From Olsenella profusa F0195 (GTDB taxonomy: Bacteria; Actinomycetota; Coriobacteriia; Coriobacteriales; Atopobiaceae), in the NCBI RefSeq assembly GCF_000468755.1, contig NZ_AWEZ01000050.1, forward strand, positions 1 through 64,000: a DNA stretch of 64,000 bases, in the 5' to 3' direction. The position numbers and the translations under genes are program-made. Below, one piece after another: positions 25,150 to 34,097 of the stretch. Position 1 is the first letter of the stretch. Each line of letters opens with the position of its first letter. The notes under the pieces are model-generated. The model worked only from the letters and a program-made list of their open reading frames with translations, had not been told where the DNA came from and did no database searches.

Positions 25150-27128
25150 TACGCCAGGCCGGCCTCCTCGGCGGGCAGCCCCCTCTTCCACACGGAGAGG
25201 ATCAGCGCGCCAACGATGGAACCAACCACCAGTGCCACAAAGTACATGAGCGGGTGGCCGATGACGGCGATGACCCAGATGCCGCCGTGCGGGGCGGGCA
25301 GCGTGCAGCCGAAGGCCGCGGAGAGCGCGCCGGCGACGGCGGAACCCACGATGCAGGAGGGCAGCACGTGGCCGGGATCGGCCGCCGCGTAGGGGATGGC
25401 GCCCTCGGAGATGAAGGACAGACCCATGATGTAGTTCACCAGGCCGGCGTCGCGGTCGGCACGGGTCCACCTGTTCTTGAAGAACGTGGTGGACAGGGCG
25501 ATGACCAGCGGGGGAACCATGCCGCCCGCCATGACGGAGGCCATGATCATCTGGCCGGTGGACCCACCGGGCGAGACGAGTGCCGCCGTGCCAAAGACGT
25601 AGGCAGCCTTGTTGAACGGACCGCCCATGTCGATGGACATCATGCCGCCGACGATGGCGCCCAAGAGCACGATGTTGCCCGTGCCCATGCCGTTCAGGAA
25701 GTTGGAGAGGCCGGTGTTGATCGCACCAAAGAGTGGATCGAGGATGAGCATGATGACGCCGATGCCCAACACGCCCAAAAGCGGGTAGAGCAGGATGGGC
25801 TTGATGCCTTCGAGCGAGGCAGGCAGGTGGTCGCACAGGCGTTCGATGCCCAGTGTGAGGTAGCCTGCCGCAAAGCCCGCGAACAGCGCCGCGATGAAGC
25901 CGCCAGAAATGGTGGTCGGTGGGGTCGCCGCATTGATGTTGGCGAGATAGGCCAGGTCATAGCCGGTCTTGGCAAAGAGGCCACCCACGAAGCCGGGCGC
26001 GAGGCCGGGCCTGTCGGCGATGGACTCGGCGATGAAGGCCGCAAGGATGGGCAGCATGAGGCCGAAGGCCTCGCCGCCTATCGTCTTGAACAGCGCGGCC
26101 GCCGGGATGGTGGAACCATAGGTTCCCGTGCCGGCGGCGCCGATGTCCACGAGGAACGCGATGGCCGTGAGGATGCCGCCGCCGATGACGAAGGGCAGCA
26201 TGTGGCTCACGCCGTTCATCAGGTGCTTGTAGATCACGTGCCAGGCGGAGTCCTTCTCGCCCGCCGCATCCGTGGAGCCCGCCGACGTGGCCTGGCCCTC
26301 CTGCACGGGGGCCTCGTTGTCGAGGATGATCCTGAGGAGCCTCTCGGGCTCCTGGATGCCGGCGGAGACGTTGGTGGAGTACACCCGCTTGCCGGCGAAG
26401 CGCGTGCGGTCGACGTTCTTGTCTGCGGCAATGATGATGCCCTTGGCGTGCGCGATCTCCTCGGACGTGAGGACGTTCTTGGCCCCCGCGGAGCCCTGGG
26501 TCTCCACCTTCACCTTGACGCCCAGCTCGGCACCCTTCTTCCCCAGGGCCTCGGCGGCCATGTAGGTGTGGGCGATGCCGGTGGGGCAGGCGGTGATGGC
26601 CAGGATCTCCGGCAGGTCGGACTCGCCTCTGGGGGCGGCGGCCTGGGTCCTTGCGGCATCCATCTCGTCGCGCTTGGCCTCCGCCGAGTCGATCGTGGCA
26701 AGGAGCTCCTGGGGGGTCTTGGCGGTGCGCAGGGCGTCGGCGAACTCGGGGTGCATGAGCAGCTGAGAGAGCTTTGCCAGAATCTGCAGGTGCGTGTTGG
26801 CCTCGCCCTCGGGTGCCGCGATCATGAACGCCAACGTTGCCGGCGCCCCGTCCGGGGCGTTCCAGTCCACGCCCTTGGGCATGGTTATGGCGGCAAGGCC
26901 GGGCTGCCTGACGGCTGCCGTCTTGGCATGCGGGATGGCAATGCCGTCCCCCACGGCCGTGGAGAACTCCTTCTCGCGTGCGAGGATGGCCTCCTTGTAC
27001 GCGATCGTGTCGTTGATGTTGCCCGATGCATCCTGCAGGGCGATCAACTGGTCGATCGCGTCCATCTGGTCAGACGGTTCCACCCCAATCCTGATTCCCT
27101 CTGGTCTGAGTAGGTCGGTGATCTTCAT
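25149..27128 (-). CDS. PTS fructose-type transporter, fused IIABC
   Basis: A 659-residue phosphotransferase permease that imports and phosphorylates a fructose-type sugar. EIIA (1-150) has its phospho-histidine in GDGIAIPHAKT (His67). EIIB (~172-275) has its phospho-cysteine in ITACPTGIAHTYMAAEAL (Cys181). EIIC (~305-650) is the membrane channel with about ten segments and GGFIAALFAGFAAGYL. ATG 27128 is chosen because GGGAAGG lies 7 bases upstream; earlier in-frame starts have none. No fruK kinase or fruR regulator adjoins it, which is unusual for fructose systems. A large palindrome lies about 40 bases upstream. Confidence 0.93.
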   Translation of the reverse strand: MKITDLLRPEGIRIGVEPSDQMDAIDQLIALQDASGNINDTIAYKEAILAREKEFSTAVGDGIAIPHAKTAAVRQPGLAAITMPKGVDWNAPDGAPATLAFMIAAPEGEANTHLQILAKLSQLLMHPEFADALRTAKTPQELLATIDSAEAKRDEMDAARTQAAAPRGESDLPEILAITACPTGIAHTYMAAEALGKKGAELGVKVKVETQGSAGAKNVLTSEEIAHAKGIIIAADKNVDRTRFAGKRVYSTNVSAGIQEPERLLRIILDNEAPVQEGQATSAGSTDAAGEKDSAWHVIYKHLMNGVSHMLPFVIGGGILTAIAFLVDIGAAGTGTYGSTIPAAALFKTIGGEAFGLMLPILAAFIAESIADRPGLAPGFVGGLFAKTGYDLAYLANINAATPPTTISGGFIAALFAGFAAGYLTLGIERLCDHLPASLEGIKPILLYPLLGVLGIGVIMLILDPLFGAINTGLSNFLNGMGTGNIVLLGAIVGGMMSIDMGGPFNKAAYVFGTAALVSPGGSTGQMIMASVMAGGMVPPLVIALSTTFFKNRWTRADRDAGLVNYIMGLSFISEGAIPYAAADPGHVLPSCIVGSAVAGALSAAFGCTLPAPHGGIWVIAVIGHPLMYFVALVVGSIVGALILSVWKRGLPAEEAGLA

Positions 27129-27169
27129 GCGTATGCCTTCCCTCATTACCTGGCGCGTGGCCAAAGGAC

Positions 27170-27203
27170 AGAAGCGGTTGCCTGGATGCAGGAAACCGCT
27201 TCT
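27170..27203 (-). promoter_or_regulatory. Palindrome upstream of the fructose PTS gene
   Basis: AGAAGCGGTT (27170-27179) and AACCGCTTCT (27194-27203) are perfect inverted repeats, with CCT/AGG pairing inside. It sits ~42 bases before the PTS start. It could be an operator for a sugar regulator or an mRNA leader hairpin; no T run follows on either strand. Confidence 0.5.
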
Positions 27204-27334
27204 AGTATGACGCTTTTGAGGAGAGGTGCGCATTCCATCTTGGCATAAGGTGACTCTATGGCGGTAATCGTGGTGTTCGAAGCCTGCATATCCGTTCATT
27301 TCGTGCATATTTTCTTTCAGGTTATCTTATAAAG

Positions 27335-27361
27335 TTGATTACGCATCAGCTACGCTAGAAT
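27335..27361 (+). promoter_or_regulatory. Possible promoter of the proline-rich membrane protein gene
   Basis: TTGATT (27335-27340) and TAGAAT (27356-27361) lie 15 bases apart in an AT-rich gap, which is short for a sigma-70 promoter. The gene starts 41 bases further on. Confidence 0.35.
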
Positions 27362-27401
27362 AAGATGGCCAGTCCGTTCCTCATACAAGGAGATGTATGC
27401 C

Positions 27402-28814
27402 ATGGCAGATCAGCCAACCCCCATGGGAGCGCCCGATGCGCCCCAGCAGCCACAGGATGCGCCCCAGCAGCCAGTGCCTCAGCCCGCCCAGCCACCGGCA
27501 GGGCAGCCTGGAGGGCAGCCCGCCACGCAGACGGATCAGTCCCAGGATGCGCCCCAGCAGCCCGCCCAGCCCCAAGAGGCGGCCCCTCAGGAACCCATGG
27601 ACGCCACGACGGTGCAACCCCAACCCACAGGGGTGCCCGGTGCTGCCCCGGCGGACGCTGCACCCGCACAGCCCCAGCCCACAGGGATACCCGACCCTGC
27701 CCCCATGGATGCCACGCAGGTGGCGTCTGGTATTGGTGCGCCCTCCCCAGGTGGTTCCGGTGCTCCCGCTGACGCACAAGCTGCTGCTCCCGGTGTTCCC
27801 AACGGTCCGGCCGTACCGGACGCATATGCTGCCCCCGGTGCTCCCGCACCCAAGAAGCCGATGAGCAAGGGGCTCCTCGCTGCCATCATTGCAGTGGTCG
27901 TGGTGCTCGTGGGCGGTGGCATCTTCCTGCTCGTGCGGAACAACGTCGCACAGCAGGCAGAGGCAAAGATCAAGGACACCGCCAGCTCCATCGTTGAGGC
28001 GGATGACAGCCTGCATGGCCTTGATGCCTACGCAAAGATTGACAGCGGCTTTGACACCGACCTTGACACCGATGGCGACCGCAACAAGGTCTCCGATGCT
28101 ACCTCGGCTCTTGACACTGCCGAGGCAAGCCTGAACGAGGCCAAGCAGTCCGAGTGGGCGTTGAGCGACGCGGACAAGTCGACCATCACTGCGCTTGAGG
28201 CGGGCATCCAGTCTCGTAGAGACGCCACGGATACCGTTGGCAAACTCATGGATGCGACTGACCAGGCAAAGACCGTCTCTGATGACGCCAGCACCTTTTT
28301 GAATGATTTTGCTGCCGCATATGTTTACCTAGGCTTGGCCGATGACGCCCGTGGACAGGCCATATCCTCAGCAAACAATGGCGGCGGTATGGATACAAGC
28401 GCAATAAGCACCTACCTTGACAAGTGCTCAAGCGCGCTTGAGCAGGCAAAGAAGGATTTGGATGCGCTGGAGCAGGATGCGCCGGATGCGGATTTCTCAA
28501 GCTATGATGACGTGTGCGGCGCTCTGAGCACAACTGTCGACGATCTCAGCGCGGCCATTGACAAGATGAACCAGGGGGATGTCGATGGGACCAATGCGGC
28601 CTTGGGTACCTATTATTCCCAGCGGGATGATCTGGTGAAAAAGGCGAAGGGCATGGAAGGCACCTCGGCCGTGCTCAAAAAGCTGGTCACCGATGGTGAC
28701 AAGCAAAACGCAAAGAATCTCAAGTCTAACTTTAGCGACATCAAGGGCAACGTGAGTGATCTTATCGATGACGAGCTTGTGGGTGACACCATGGACACCT
28801 CGACGTTCGCGTAG
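27402..28814 (+). CDS. Proline/glutamine-rich single-pass membrane protein, unknown function
   Basis: A 470-residue protein. Residues 1-145 are a low-complexity Pro/Gln/Ala segment with repeats such as DAPQQPQ and QPQPTG. One membrane segment follows (GLLAAIIAVVVVLVGGGIFLLV). The remaining ~300 residues are an external alpha-helical region with coiled-coil character (KIDSGFDTDLDTDGDRNKVSDATSALDTAEASLNEAK). AAGGAG lies 9 bases before ATG 27402; ATG 27393 is too close to it. The Pro/Gln N-terminus faces the cytoplasm and may be a protein-binding tail. The CPBP protease at 36549 has a similar tail on an unrelated membrane domain. Confidence 0.75.
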   Translation: MADQPTPMGAPDAPQQPQDAPQQPVPQPAQPPAGQPGGQPATQTDQSQDAPQQPAQPQEAAPQEPMDATTVQPQPTGVPGAAPADAAPAQPQPTGIPDPAPMDATQVASGIGAPSPGGSGAPADAQAAAPGVPNGPAVPDAYAAPGAPAPKKPMSKGLLAAIIAVVVVLVGGGIFLLVRNNVAQQAEAKIKDTASSIVEADDSLHGLDAYAKIDSGFDTDLDTDGDRNKVSDATSALDTAEASLNEAKQSEWALSDADKSTITALEAGIQSRRDATDTVGKLMDATDQAKTVSDDASTFLNDFAAAYVYLGLADDARGQAISSANNGGGMDTSAISTYLDKCSSALEQAKKDLDALEQDAPDADFSSYDDVCGALSTTVDDLSAAIDKMNQGDVDGTNAALGTYYSQRDDLVKKAKGMEGTSAVLKKLVTDGDKQNAKNLKSNFSDIKGNVSDLIDDELVGDTMDTSTFA

Positions 28815-28829
28815 ACCAAGCTGCCCGAG

Positions 28830-29322
28830 CGCAACACACGTCAGACAGGGGGAGGCCGTCCACCAGCAGGTGGGCGGCCTCCTTTCCCATGTCCTGCAAT
28901 CGCGGCGAGTCGCTCGCTGCATGCAGGCTCCCACGAACTGGCGCATGAGTGCGCGCTGCCTTCCGTTGGTTACCCACATGAAGCTCGGGGTGCCATTGCA
29001 CGGCACAGAGGTAGCGCCTGTTGGGCATCTCGAGCACCAGGCGCACGAGCGCGAGCTCGAAGTCGTCGAGGTTCCTGAAGACGGGGTGCGTCGCGGGAAG
29101 GCACCTCTCGCCATAGCGCGCAGGGTCGACGTCCGCGCCACCCGTGAGCAGTAACCTGTCTATACCCTTCAGCAGCTGGCCAAGGTCAGAGGGGCCATCG
29201 GTCATGGGGTGTATGACCGACAGCCCGCCCACATGTTGGAGCGCAGGAAAGTAGGCGGGACGAACGCCAATCGTTCCCTCGGTGCTCTCGTAGTGTGGCG
29301 TGACTCCTATCAGTGGCTTCAT
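28830..29322 (-). pseudogene. Decayed gamma-glutamyl-GABA hydrolase-like class I amidotransferase
   Basis: The N-terminal 100 residues are a good match to the peptidase C26 family (MKPLIGVTPHYE, LLKGIDRLLLTGGADVDPARYGE, LDDFELALVRLVLEMP). The next residues jump straight to NRRYLCAVQWHPE, which normally lies ~90 residues later. The deleted part held the catalytic Cys (GICRG). After HPE one extra base shifts the frame: the expected FMWVTNGRQRALMRQFV continues in another frame. Two lesions and loss of the nucleophile mean it cannot be a working hydrolase. The 3' limit is approximate. Confidence 0.75.
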
Positions 29323-29447
29323 GGCATGTCCCGACTGCCCTTCACGGGGATCGCTCTATTCCACTGCGGCGGGCCGCCCCCGCATGTGCAGGCGGCGCCA
29401 CTCGAGTAAAATCCCCCCTGGGACCATGATTCCATGGAGGTGGCGGC

Positions 29448-30098
29448 ATGTCAGACCGACTGACGGAACGGCAGATAACCGACGCGGGCAATCCTGCCAA
29501 GCCTACGGGCGTCTACGGCGCACGAATGCTGCACCGCATGAACCGCAGCCATGCGGACGTCACCAACTGGGCGCTTGACTTCATCGACTTCTCGAATGTG
29601 GCCCATGCCCTCGATATCGGCTGCGGTGGGGGAGCCACCATGGCTCGCCTGCTTGCGCGCATGGGTGGACGGGATGGCACCGTGTGTGGCGTCGACCATT
29701 CCGAGATCTCGTGCGAGGAGTCGCGTGCCCTCAATGCCGAGGCGATTGCCGCTGGAAGGGCTGAGGTCCTGCAGGCGGACGTCGAGAGCCTCCCCTTTGC
29801 GGACGGGAGCTTTGACGTTGCCGTGACGGTGGAGAGCTTCTACTTCTGGCCTCGTCCCCAGGAGGACCTTGTCGAGGTCGCACGTGTGCTTGCGCCAGGA
29901 GCGCACTTCCTGTTGGTGGCAGACGTGTACCAGAAGGATGGTCTTCCCGCGGAGACGCTGGAGAACATTCGCAAGCGCAACCTGACGGTGCTCGCACCCG
30001 ATGAGTACGAGGCGTCGCTGACTAGGGCGGGGCTCTCGAGTGTCACGGTGCACCTTAGGGACGGTACCACCTGGATTGCCGTCGAGGGCGTGCGCTGA
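29448..30098 (+). CDS. Class I SAM-dependent methyltransferase
   Basis: A 216-residue methyltransferase. The SAM-binding loop is VAHALDIGCGGGATMARLLAR, motif II is in LQADVESLPFADGSFDVAVT, and post-motif residues include LVEVARVLAPGAHFLLV. It resembles the UbiE/small-molecule methyltransferase group. GGAGGTGGCGGC precedes ATG 29448. The acceptor is unknown. It stands alone between the decayed amidotransferase and htpG. Confidence 0.87.
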   Translation: MSDRLTERQITDAGNPAKPTGVYGARMLHRMNRSHADVTNWALDFIDFSNVAHALDIGCGGGATMARLLARMGGRDGTVCGVDHSEISCEESRALNAEAIAAGRAEVLQADVESLPFADGSFDVAVTVESFYFWPRPQEDLVEVARVLAPGAHFLLVADVYQKDGLPAETLENIRKRNLTVLAPDEYEASLTRAGLSSVTVHLRDGTTWIAVEGVR

Positions 30099-30421
30099 GC
30101 GGGGACATCGGTCACCCTTTTGCGGCCCCATCCCCTGTATGGGATGAGAGTTCGCATCCTGACGTGTCCGAGAGCTGCAGGGGGCGCTGCCGTGGGTGCC
30201 CTTGGGCGTTGACGCCGACGGGCGCCGCACTCGGGATACGAGATTCTATTCCAGACCTTGCTCCATCGGTGTCGTTTGACGACGGTCACGCCTGGGGCGT
30301 CCTAGACTTAAGTGTCATCGCATGAGGTTTTATGCCTCATACCGGTATATGGTGTGCACTTAGGGGTAGGAACACAGGGTGCCGTGTCATATCCACCTCG
30401 AGAGAAGGGATTTCGCCAACC
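30099..30421. other. Intergenic region upstream of htpG
   Basis: About 320 bases without a gene. A perfect palindrome ATGAGG-N7-CCTCAT lies at 30322-30340, roughly 80 bases before the htpG start, and could be a heat-shock operator. It does not match CIRCE (TTAGCACTC) or the HspR site as I know them. No clear promoter could be fixed. Confidence 0.4.
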
Positions 30422-32392
30422 GTGAAGCAGTTCAAGACAGAGAGCAAGAAGCTGCTCGACCTCATGATCAACTCGGTCTATACCAACAAGGAGATCTTCC
30501 TGCGCGAGTTGATCTCCAATGCGTCTGATGCGCTCGACAAGCTCGCCTTCGAGGCCATCAAGAACCCCGACTTGGGCATCGACCAGTCCGATCTGGCCAT
30601 TCGCCTGTCGTTTGACAAGGATGCCCGCACCATCACCGTGAGTGACAACGGCGTCGGCATGGGCAAGGACGACCTGGACAAGAACCTGGGCACCATCGCG
30701 CACTCCGGCTCCAAGGCCTTCAAGGAGGAGAACGCCGAGCATCAGGGTGATGACATCGACATCATCGGCCAGTTTGGCGTGGGCTTCTACTCGAGCTTCA
30801 TGGTTGCCGACAAGGTGCGCGTCGTGAGCCGTGCGCTGGGGGCGGATGCCGCCTATGCCTGGGAGTCCGATGGCATCAAGGGCTACACGCTTACCGAGGC
30901 CAAGCCCGACGAGCGTGGAGGGGCGAACGACCACGGCACCGACGTGACCCTCTGGCTGCGTGACTCCACCGAGGACGAGGACACGGATCGCTACCTCTCC
31001 GAGTGGGGCCTGCGTGACCTCGTGAAGCGCTACTCGAACTATGTGCGCCACCCGGTGCGGATGATGGTCACCAAGAGCCGCGAGAAGCCCAGGCCCGCCG
31101 ACGCCGGGGACGACTACAAACCCGAGTACGAGAGCTACGAGGAGCTCGAGACCATCAACTCGATGACTCCCATTTGGAAGAAGCGTCAGAACGAGGTCAA
31201 GCAGGAGGACTACAACGAGTTCTATCAGTCTACCTTCCATGACTTCGCCGATCCCGCACGCACCATCAGCTTCCACGCCGAGGGTGCCCTCAGCTATGAT
31301 GCGCTGCTGTTCATCCCCAGCCGGCAGCCCTTCGACCTCTACAGCAAGGACTACGAGAAGGGTCTGGCGCTCTACACTTCCAACGTGCTTATCCAGGAGA
31401 AGTGCGCCGACCTTCTGCCCGACTACTACAACTTCGTGCGCGGCGTGGTGGACAGCCCAGACGTCTCGCTCAACATCTCCCGTGAGACCCTGCAGCAGAA
31501 CTCGCAACTGCGTGCCATCGCCCGCCGTGTGGAGAAGAAGATTCGCTCCGAGCTCGAGGACATGCGCGACAACGACCGCAAGGCCTACGAAAAGTTCTTC
31601 GAGAACTTTGGCCGTGGCCTCAAGTTTGGCATCTACAACAGCTATGGGTCGAAGGCGTCCGACCTTGCCGACCTGCTGCTCTTCTGGTCGGCCAAGGAGG
31701 GCGGGCAGGTGACCTTCGCCGAATACGCTGCCGCCATGCCCGAGGGGCAGAACAAGGTCTACTTTGCCTCCGGCGACTCCCGCGAGCGCCTGGAGCAGGT
31801 GCCCGCCGTGCGCTCTGCCCTCGACCATGGCTTTGACGTGCTGCTCTGTACGCAGGACGTGGACGAGTTCATGTTCCAGGTGATGCATGTCTATCACCAG
31901 GCCGCCGTTGCCGGTGACTCCGAGCACAAGGGCACCGACGAACGTGACCTCGAGCTTGCGAACGTCGCCAGCGCCGACCTCGACCTCGCGACCGAGGACG
32001 AGAAGAGGGAGGCCGAGAAGGCCACCGAGGACAACAGGGGCCTCTTTGATCAGCTTAAGGAGGACCTGGGCGACAAGGTGTCCGCCGTACGCGTGGCCGC
32101 GGGTCTAGGCGATGCTCCGGCAGCGATCGCCGCCGAGGGTCCCGTCTCCCTCGAGATGGAGCGCGTCATCAGTCAGGGGCCCGAGGCGCAGAGCGCTCCC
32201 AAGGCGCAGCGCGTGCTGCAGCTCAACGCAGCCCACCCCGTCTTCGGGAAGCTCAAGGCCGCCCAGGACGCCGGCGACAAGGACCGCCTCAAGCTGCTGG
32301 GTTCCATCCTCTACGATCAGGCGCTGCTTGTCGAGGGGCTGCCCATCGACGACCCGGTCGCATTTGCCCGCAACGTCACCGAGCTGATGTAA
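30422..32392 (+). CDS. htpG: Molecular chaperone HtpG (Hsp90)
   Basis: A 656-residue Hsp90, an ATP-driven dimeric chaperone. The N-terminal ATPase domain shows FLRELISNASDALDKL, DNGVGMGKDDL, IAHSGSKAF and GQFGVGFYSSFMVADKV. The middle domain shows LLFIPSRQPFDLY, SNVLIQEKCADLLPDYYNFV and DVSLNISRETLQQN, with the catalytic Arg. The C-terminal dimerisation domain follows. GTG at 30422 (VKQFKTESKKLLDLMINSVY) matches the usual N-terminus of the family, and AAGGGA lies 11 bases upstream. Longer in-frame starts would add a non-homologous tail. Confidence 0.96.
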   Translation: MKQFKTESKKLLDLMINSVYTNKEIFLRELISNASDALDKLAFEAIKNPDLGIDQSDLAIRLSFDKDARTITVSDNGVGMGKDDLDKNLGTIAHSGSKAFKEENAEHQGDDIDIIGQFGVGFYSSFMVADKVRVVSRALGADAAYAWESDGIKGYTLTEAKPDERGGANDHGTDVTLWLRDSTEDEDTDRYLSEWGLRDLVKRYSNYVRHPVRMMVTKSREKPRPADAGDDYKPEYESYEELETINSMTPIWKKRQNEVKQEDYNEFYQSTFHDFADPARTISFHAEGALSYDALLFIPSRQPFDLYSKDYEKGLALYTSNVLIQEKCADLLPDYYNFVRGVVDSPDVSLNISRETLQQNSQLRAIARRVEKKIRSELEDMRDNDRKAYEKFFENFGRGLKFGIYNSYGSKASDLADLLLFWSAKEGGQVTFAEYAAAMPEGQNKVYFASGDSRERLEQVPAVRSALDHGFDVLLCTQDVDEFMFQVMHVYHQAAVAGDSEHKGTDERDLELANVASADLDLATEDEKREAEKATEDNRGLFDQLKEDLGDKVSAVRVAAGLGDAPAAIAAEGPVSLEMERVISQGPEAQSAPKAQRVLQLNAAHPVFGKLKAAQDAGDKDRLKLLGSILYDQALLVEGLPIDDPVAFARNVTELM

Positions 32393-32417
32393 GCCATCGA
32401 CACGTTCCACCGAGTCA

Positions 32418-32449
32418 CATGGCCGCCCATCCCTGGATGGTCGGCCATG
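32418..32449 (+). terminator. Hairpin after htpG
   Basis: CATGGCCG (32418-32425) pairs with CGGCCATG (32442-32449), with CCATCC/GGATGG inside. It is a strong stem but has no T run, so it may be a terminator-like or stabilising hairpin. The following ~290 bases up to 32737 hold no gene I recognise. Confidence 0.5.
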
Positions 32450-32737
32450 TTCGATCGTCTCCCGGGCCGTCACATGTGTGGATACCTTGCATGTCCCTGT
32501 CTATATGGGGAGGCATGCGCGATGGGATGTCGAGAAAGGTGCGGTGACATCGGCGGGCTTTAGATATGCCGAGACACGTCATTCAATGTGGTTTCTTGCA
32601 TTTGTGTTGCAAGGCAGCATTACCCGCGAAATTTGATACCATAGGAGAAAATAATCCTCTAGACGGTTTATTTTTCCGGCGAAGGCTTGTTTTGTCCGTA
32701 AACGTGAGTGCAGTCAACTGAGGGATTGGAAGGTATC

Positions 32738-32974
32738 ATGCGCAAGGTTAAGACGTTCCAGGGCAAGCGCCACACGTACGACACGGCCACCTCTACCGAG
32801 GTCGCCAGCCGCAGCTTTGGCGAGTTTGGCGATCCGGCAGGTTATGAGGAGACCCTCTACAAGACCAAGCAGGGCCTGTACTTCGTCGTTGGCGCCGGTG
32901 GCGCCGACTCTCCGTATCCCACGGAGGACGTCAAGCCTCTTGCCAAGAAGGAGGCCGAGGCCTTCGAGGCCTAG
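32738..32974 (+). CDS. Small conserved-looking protein of unknown function
   Basis: A 78-residue protein beginning MRKVKTFQGKRHTYDTATST and ending KPLAKKEAEAFEA. It has no membrane segment or signal peptide. The pattern GGYEETLYKTKQGLYFVVGAGG-like (YEETLYKTKQGLYFVV) suggests a compact alpha/beta fold. GGAAGG precedes ATG 32738, and codon use matches neighbouring genes. I do not recognise the family. It sits alone in a long intergenic space, in its own transcription unit. Confidence 0.7.
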   Translation: MRKVKTFQGKRHTYDTATSTEVASRSFGEFGDPAGYEETLYKTKQGLYFVVGAGGADSPYPTEDVKPLAKKEAEAFEA

Positions 32975-33047
32975 GCTACGCACATGCTCGTACGAGGGGG
33001 CGGACGGGGTGCTTTCCTTCCGCCCCCTCCGTGCCCTGCGACCAGCA

Positions 33048-34013
33048 CTACGCAAACATGTTGCGTTCCATGAACTCTGCCTGTACCGTGCGGAACATGA
33101 GGTCGACGTCCTCGAGGCCCAGATGGGTCTCCTGCTGGTTGGCATCCAGGGTGCCGCGGCGGCGCGCCCAGCTCTCCAAGGCGGCAGGGCGCGAGTCGCG
33201 GGGGAGCATGCGGTACTCAGGGTCGATGCGCCGGCAGATGTCGCGTGTGTCTATGGGCACGATCTTGCCGGCCTTGCGTGCCTCGGCGTAGCCGTCGATG
33301 GTGAGTATGAACCATGAGTCCTCGAATGCGGCATTGTGTGCCATGAACGGATAGGTCTCAAGCGTGGTCAGGAGGGCCCGCTGCATCTTCCCATTGGAGC
33401 GCAGGGGCTTCTTGTCGGCAATGTCATCCCAGGTGATGTGGTGCACAAACGAGAGGGGGATGCCCGTCTTCCTGTACATCTCGGGAATGCCGCAGTAGGC
33501 GCTGAAGGGGTGCTCGGGCCTTGCCCGTGCCGAGAGCTCCATGAACTCCAGGCCGACATTGAGCACATAGCCGCGGCCGGGGTCGCGCTCGGTCGTCTCG
33601 ATGTCGATGCCGCACACCATGCCCGAAACGGGAGCCTCCACATAGGCGATGCCCAAGTCCACACAGTTGGGGCCTGCCGTCTTGGCCACCTCGTCCTCGC
33701 TGCGGTGCTGCATCCGTGCAACGGCACGAATGAGGTCCTCGTCCGAGAGGCGTTTGGAGAGCATGGCAGGGGAGACGTTGCGCAGGCGATCGATGCCGTA
33801 GCTGTCACAGGCGGTGCGGTTGCGATCGGCAAGGCCTCTCACGAGGTCATACGAGAAGGGCTCCTGCCCGAGTGGCGCTTCCCACCAGGCGGCCGAGAGA
33901 AGCTCCATGGCCTCCTCGTTGCGCTCGCGCTCGGCCGTGAGCGTGGCGTCATCCGCCACGAATCCTGGAAAGACGAAAGCGCTCGCATGCTCCAGTGCCT
34001 GACTCAGGTTCAT
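33048..34013 (-). CDS. DEDDh-type 3'-5' exonuclease with N-terminal extension
   Basis: A ~321-residue protein. The second half is an exonuclease domain of the DnaQ/RNase T type: GIDIETTERDPGRGYVLNVG gives the first acids, YPFMAHNAAFEDSWFILTI the second, and THLGLEDVDLM the His and last Asp. The first ~130 residues (ELLSAAWWEAPLGQEPFSYDLVRGLADRNR, LSKRLSDEDLIRAVARM) are a helical extension I do not recognise. Two starts are possible, 34019 and 34013; GGGGG fits the second better. It may trim DNA or RNA ends; it has no polymerase partner here. Confidence 0.82.
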   Translation of the reverse strand: MNLSQALEHASAFVFPGFVADDATLTAERERNEEAMELLSAAWWEAPLGQEPFSYDLVRGLADRNRTACDSYGIDRLRNVSPAMLSKRLSDEDLIRAVARMQHRSEDEVAKTAGPNCVDLGIAYVEAPVSGMVCGIDIETTERDPGRGYVLNVGLEFMELSARARPEHPFSAYCGIPEMYRKTGIPLSFVHHITWDDIADKKPLRSNGKMQRALLTTLETYPFMAHNAAFEDSWFILTIDGYAEARKAGKIVPIDTRDICRRIDPEYRMLPRDSRPAALESWARRRGTLDANQQETHLGLEDVDLMFRTVQAEFMERNMFA

Positions 34014-34097
34014 ATGCATCCCCCGTCGTTCGAAGACCCGCCAATCACATCAAGTGTAGCCTGTGCGACAGGGAAGCGCTTGGCAAGTGGACGCCCC

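Noticed and set aside
25254-27113. Very long open frame on the plus strand opposite the fructose PTS gene
   Set aside because: Its protein is a Gly/Asp/His/Arg-rich sequence typical of the antisense of a high-GC gene; the minus strand has all PTS domains and catalytic residues.
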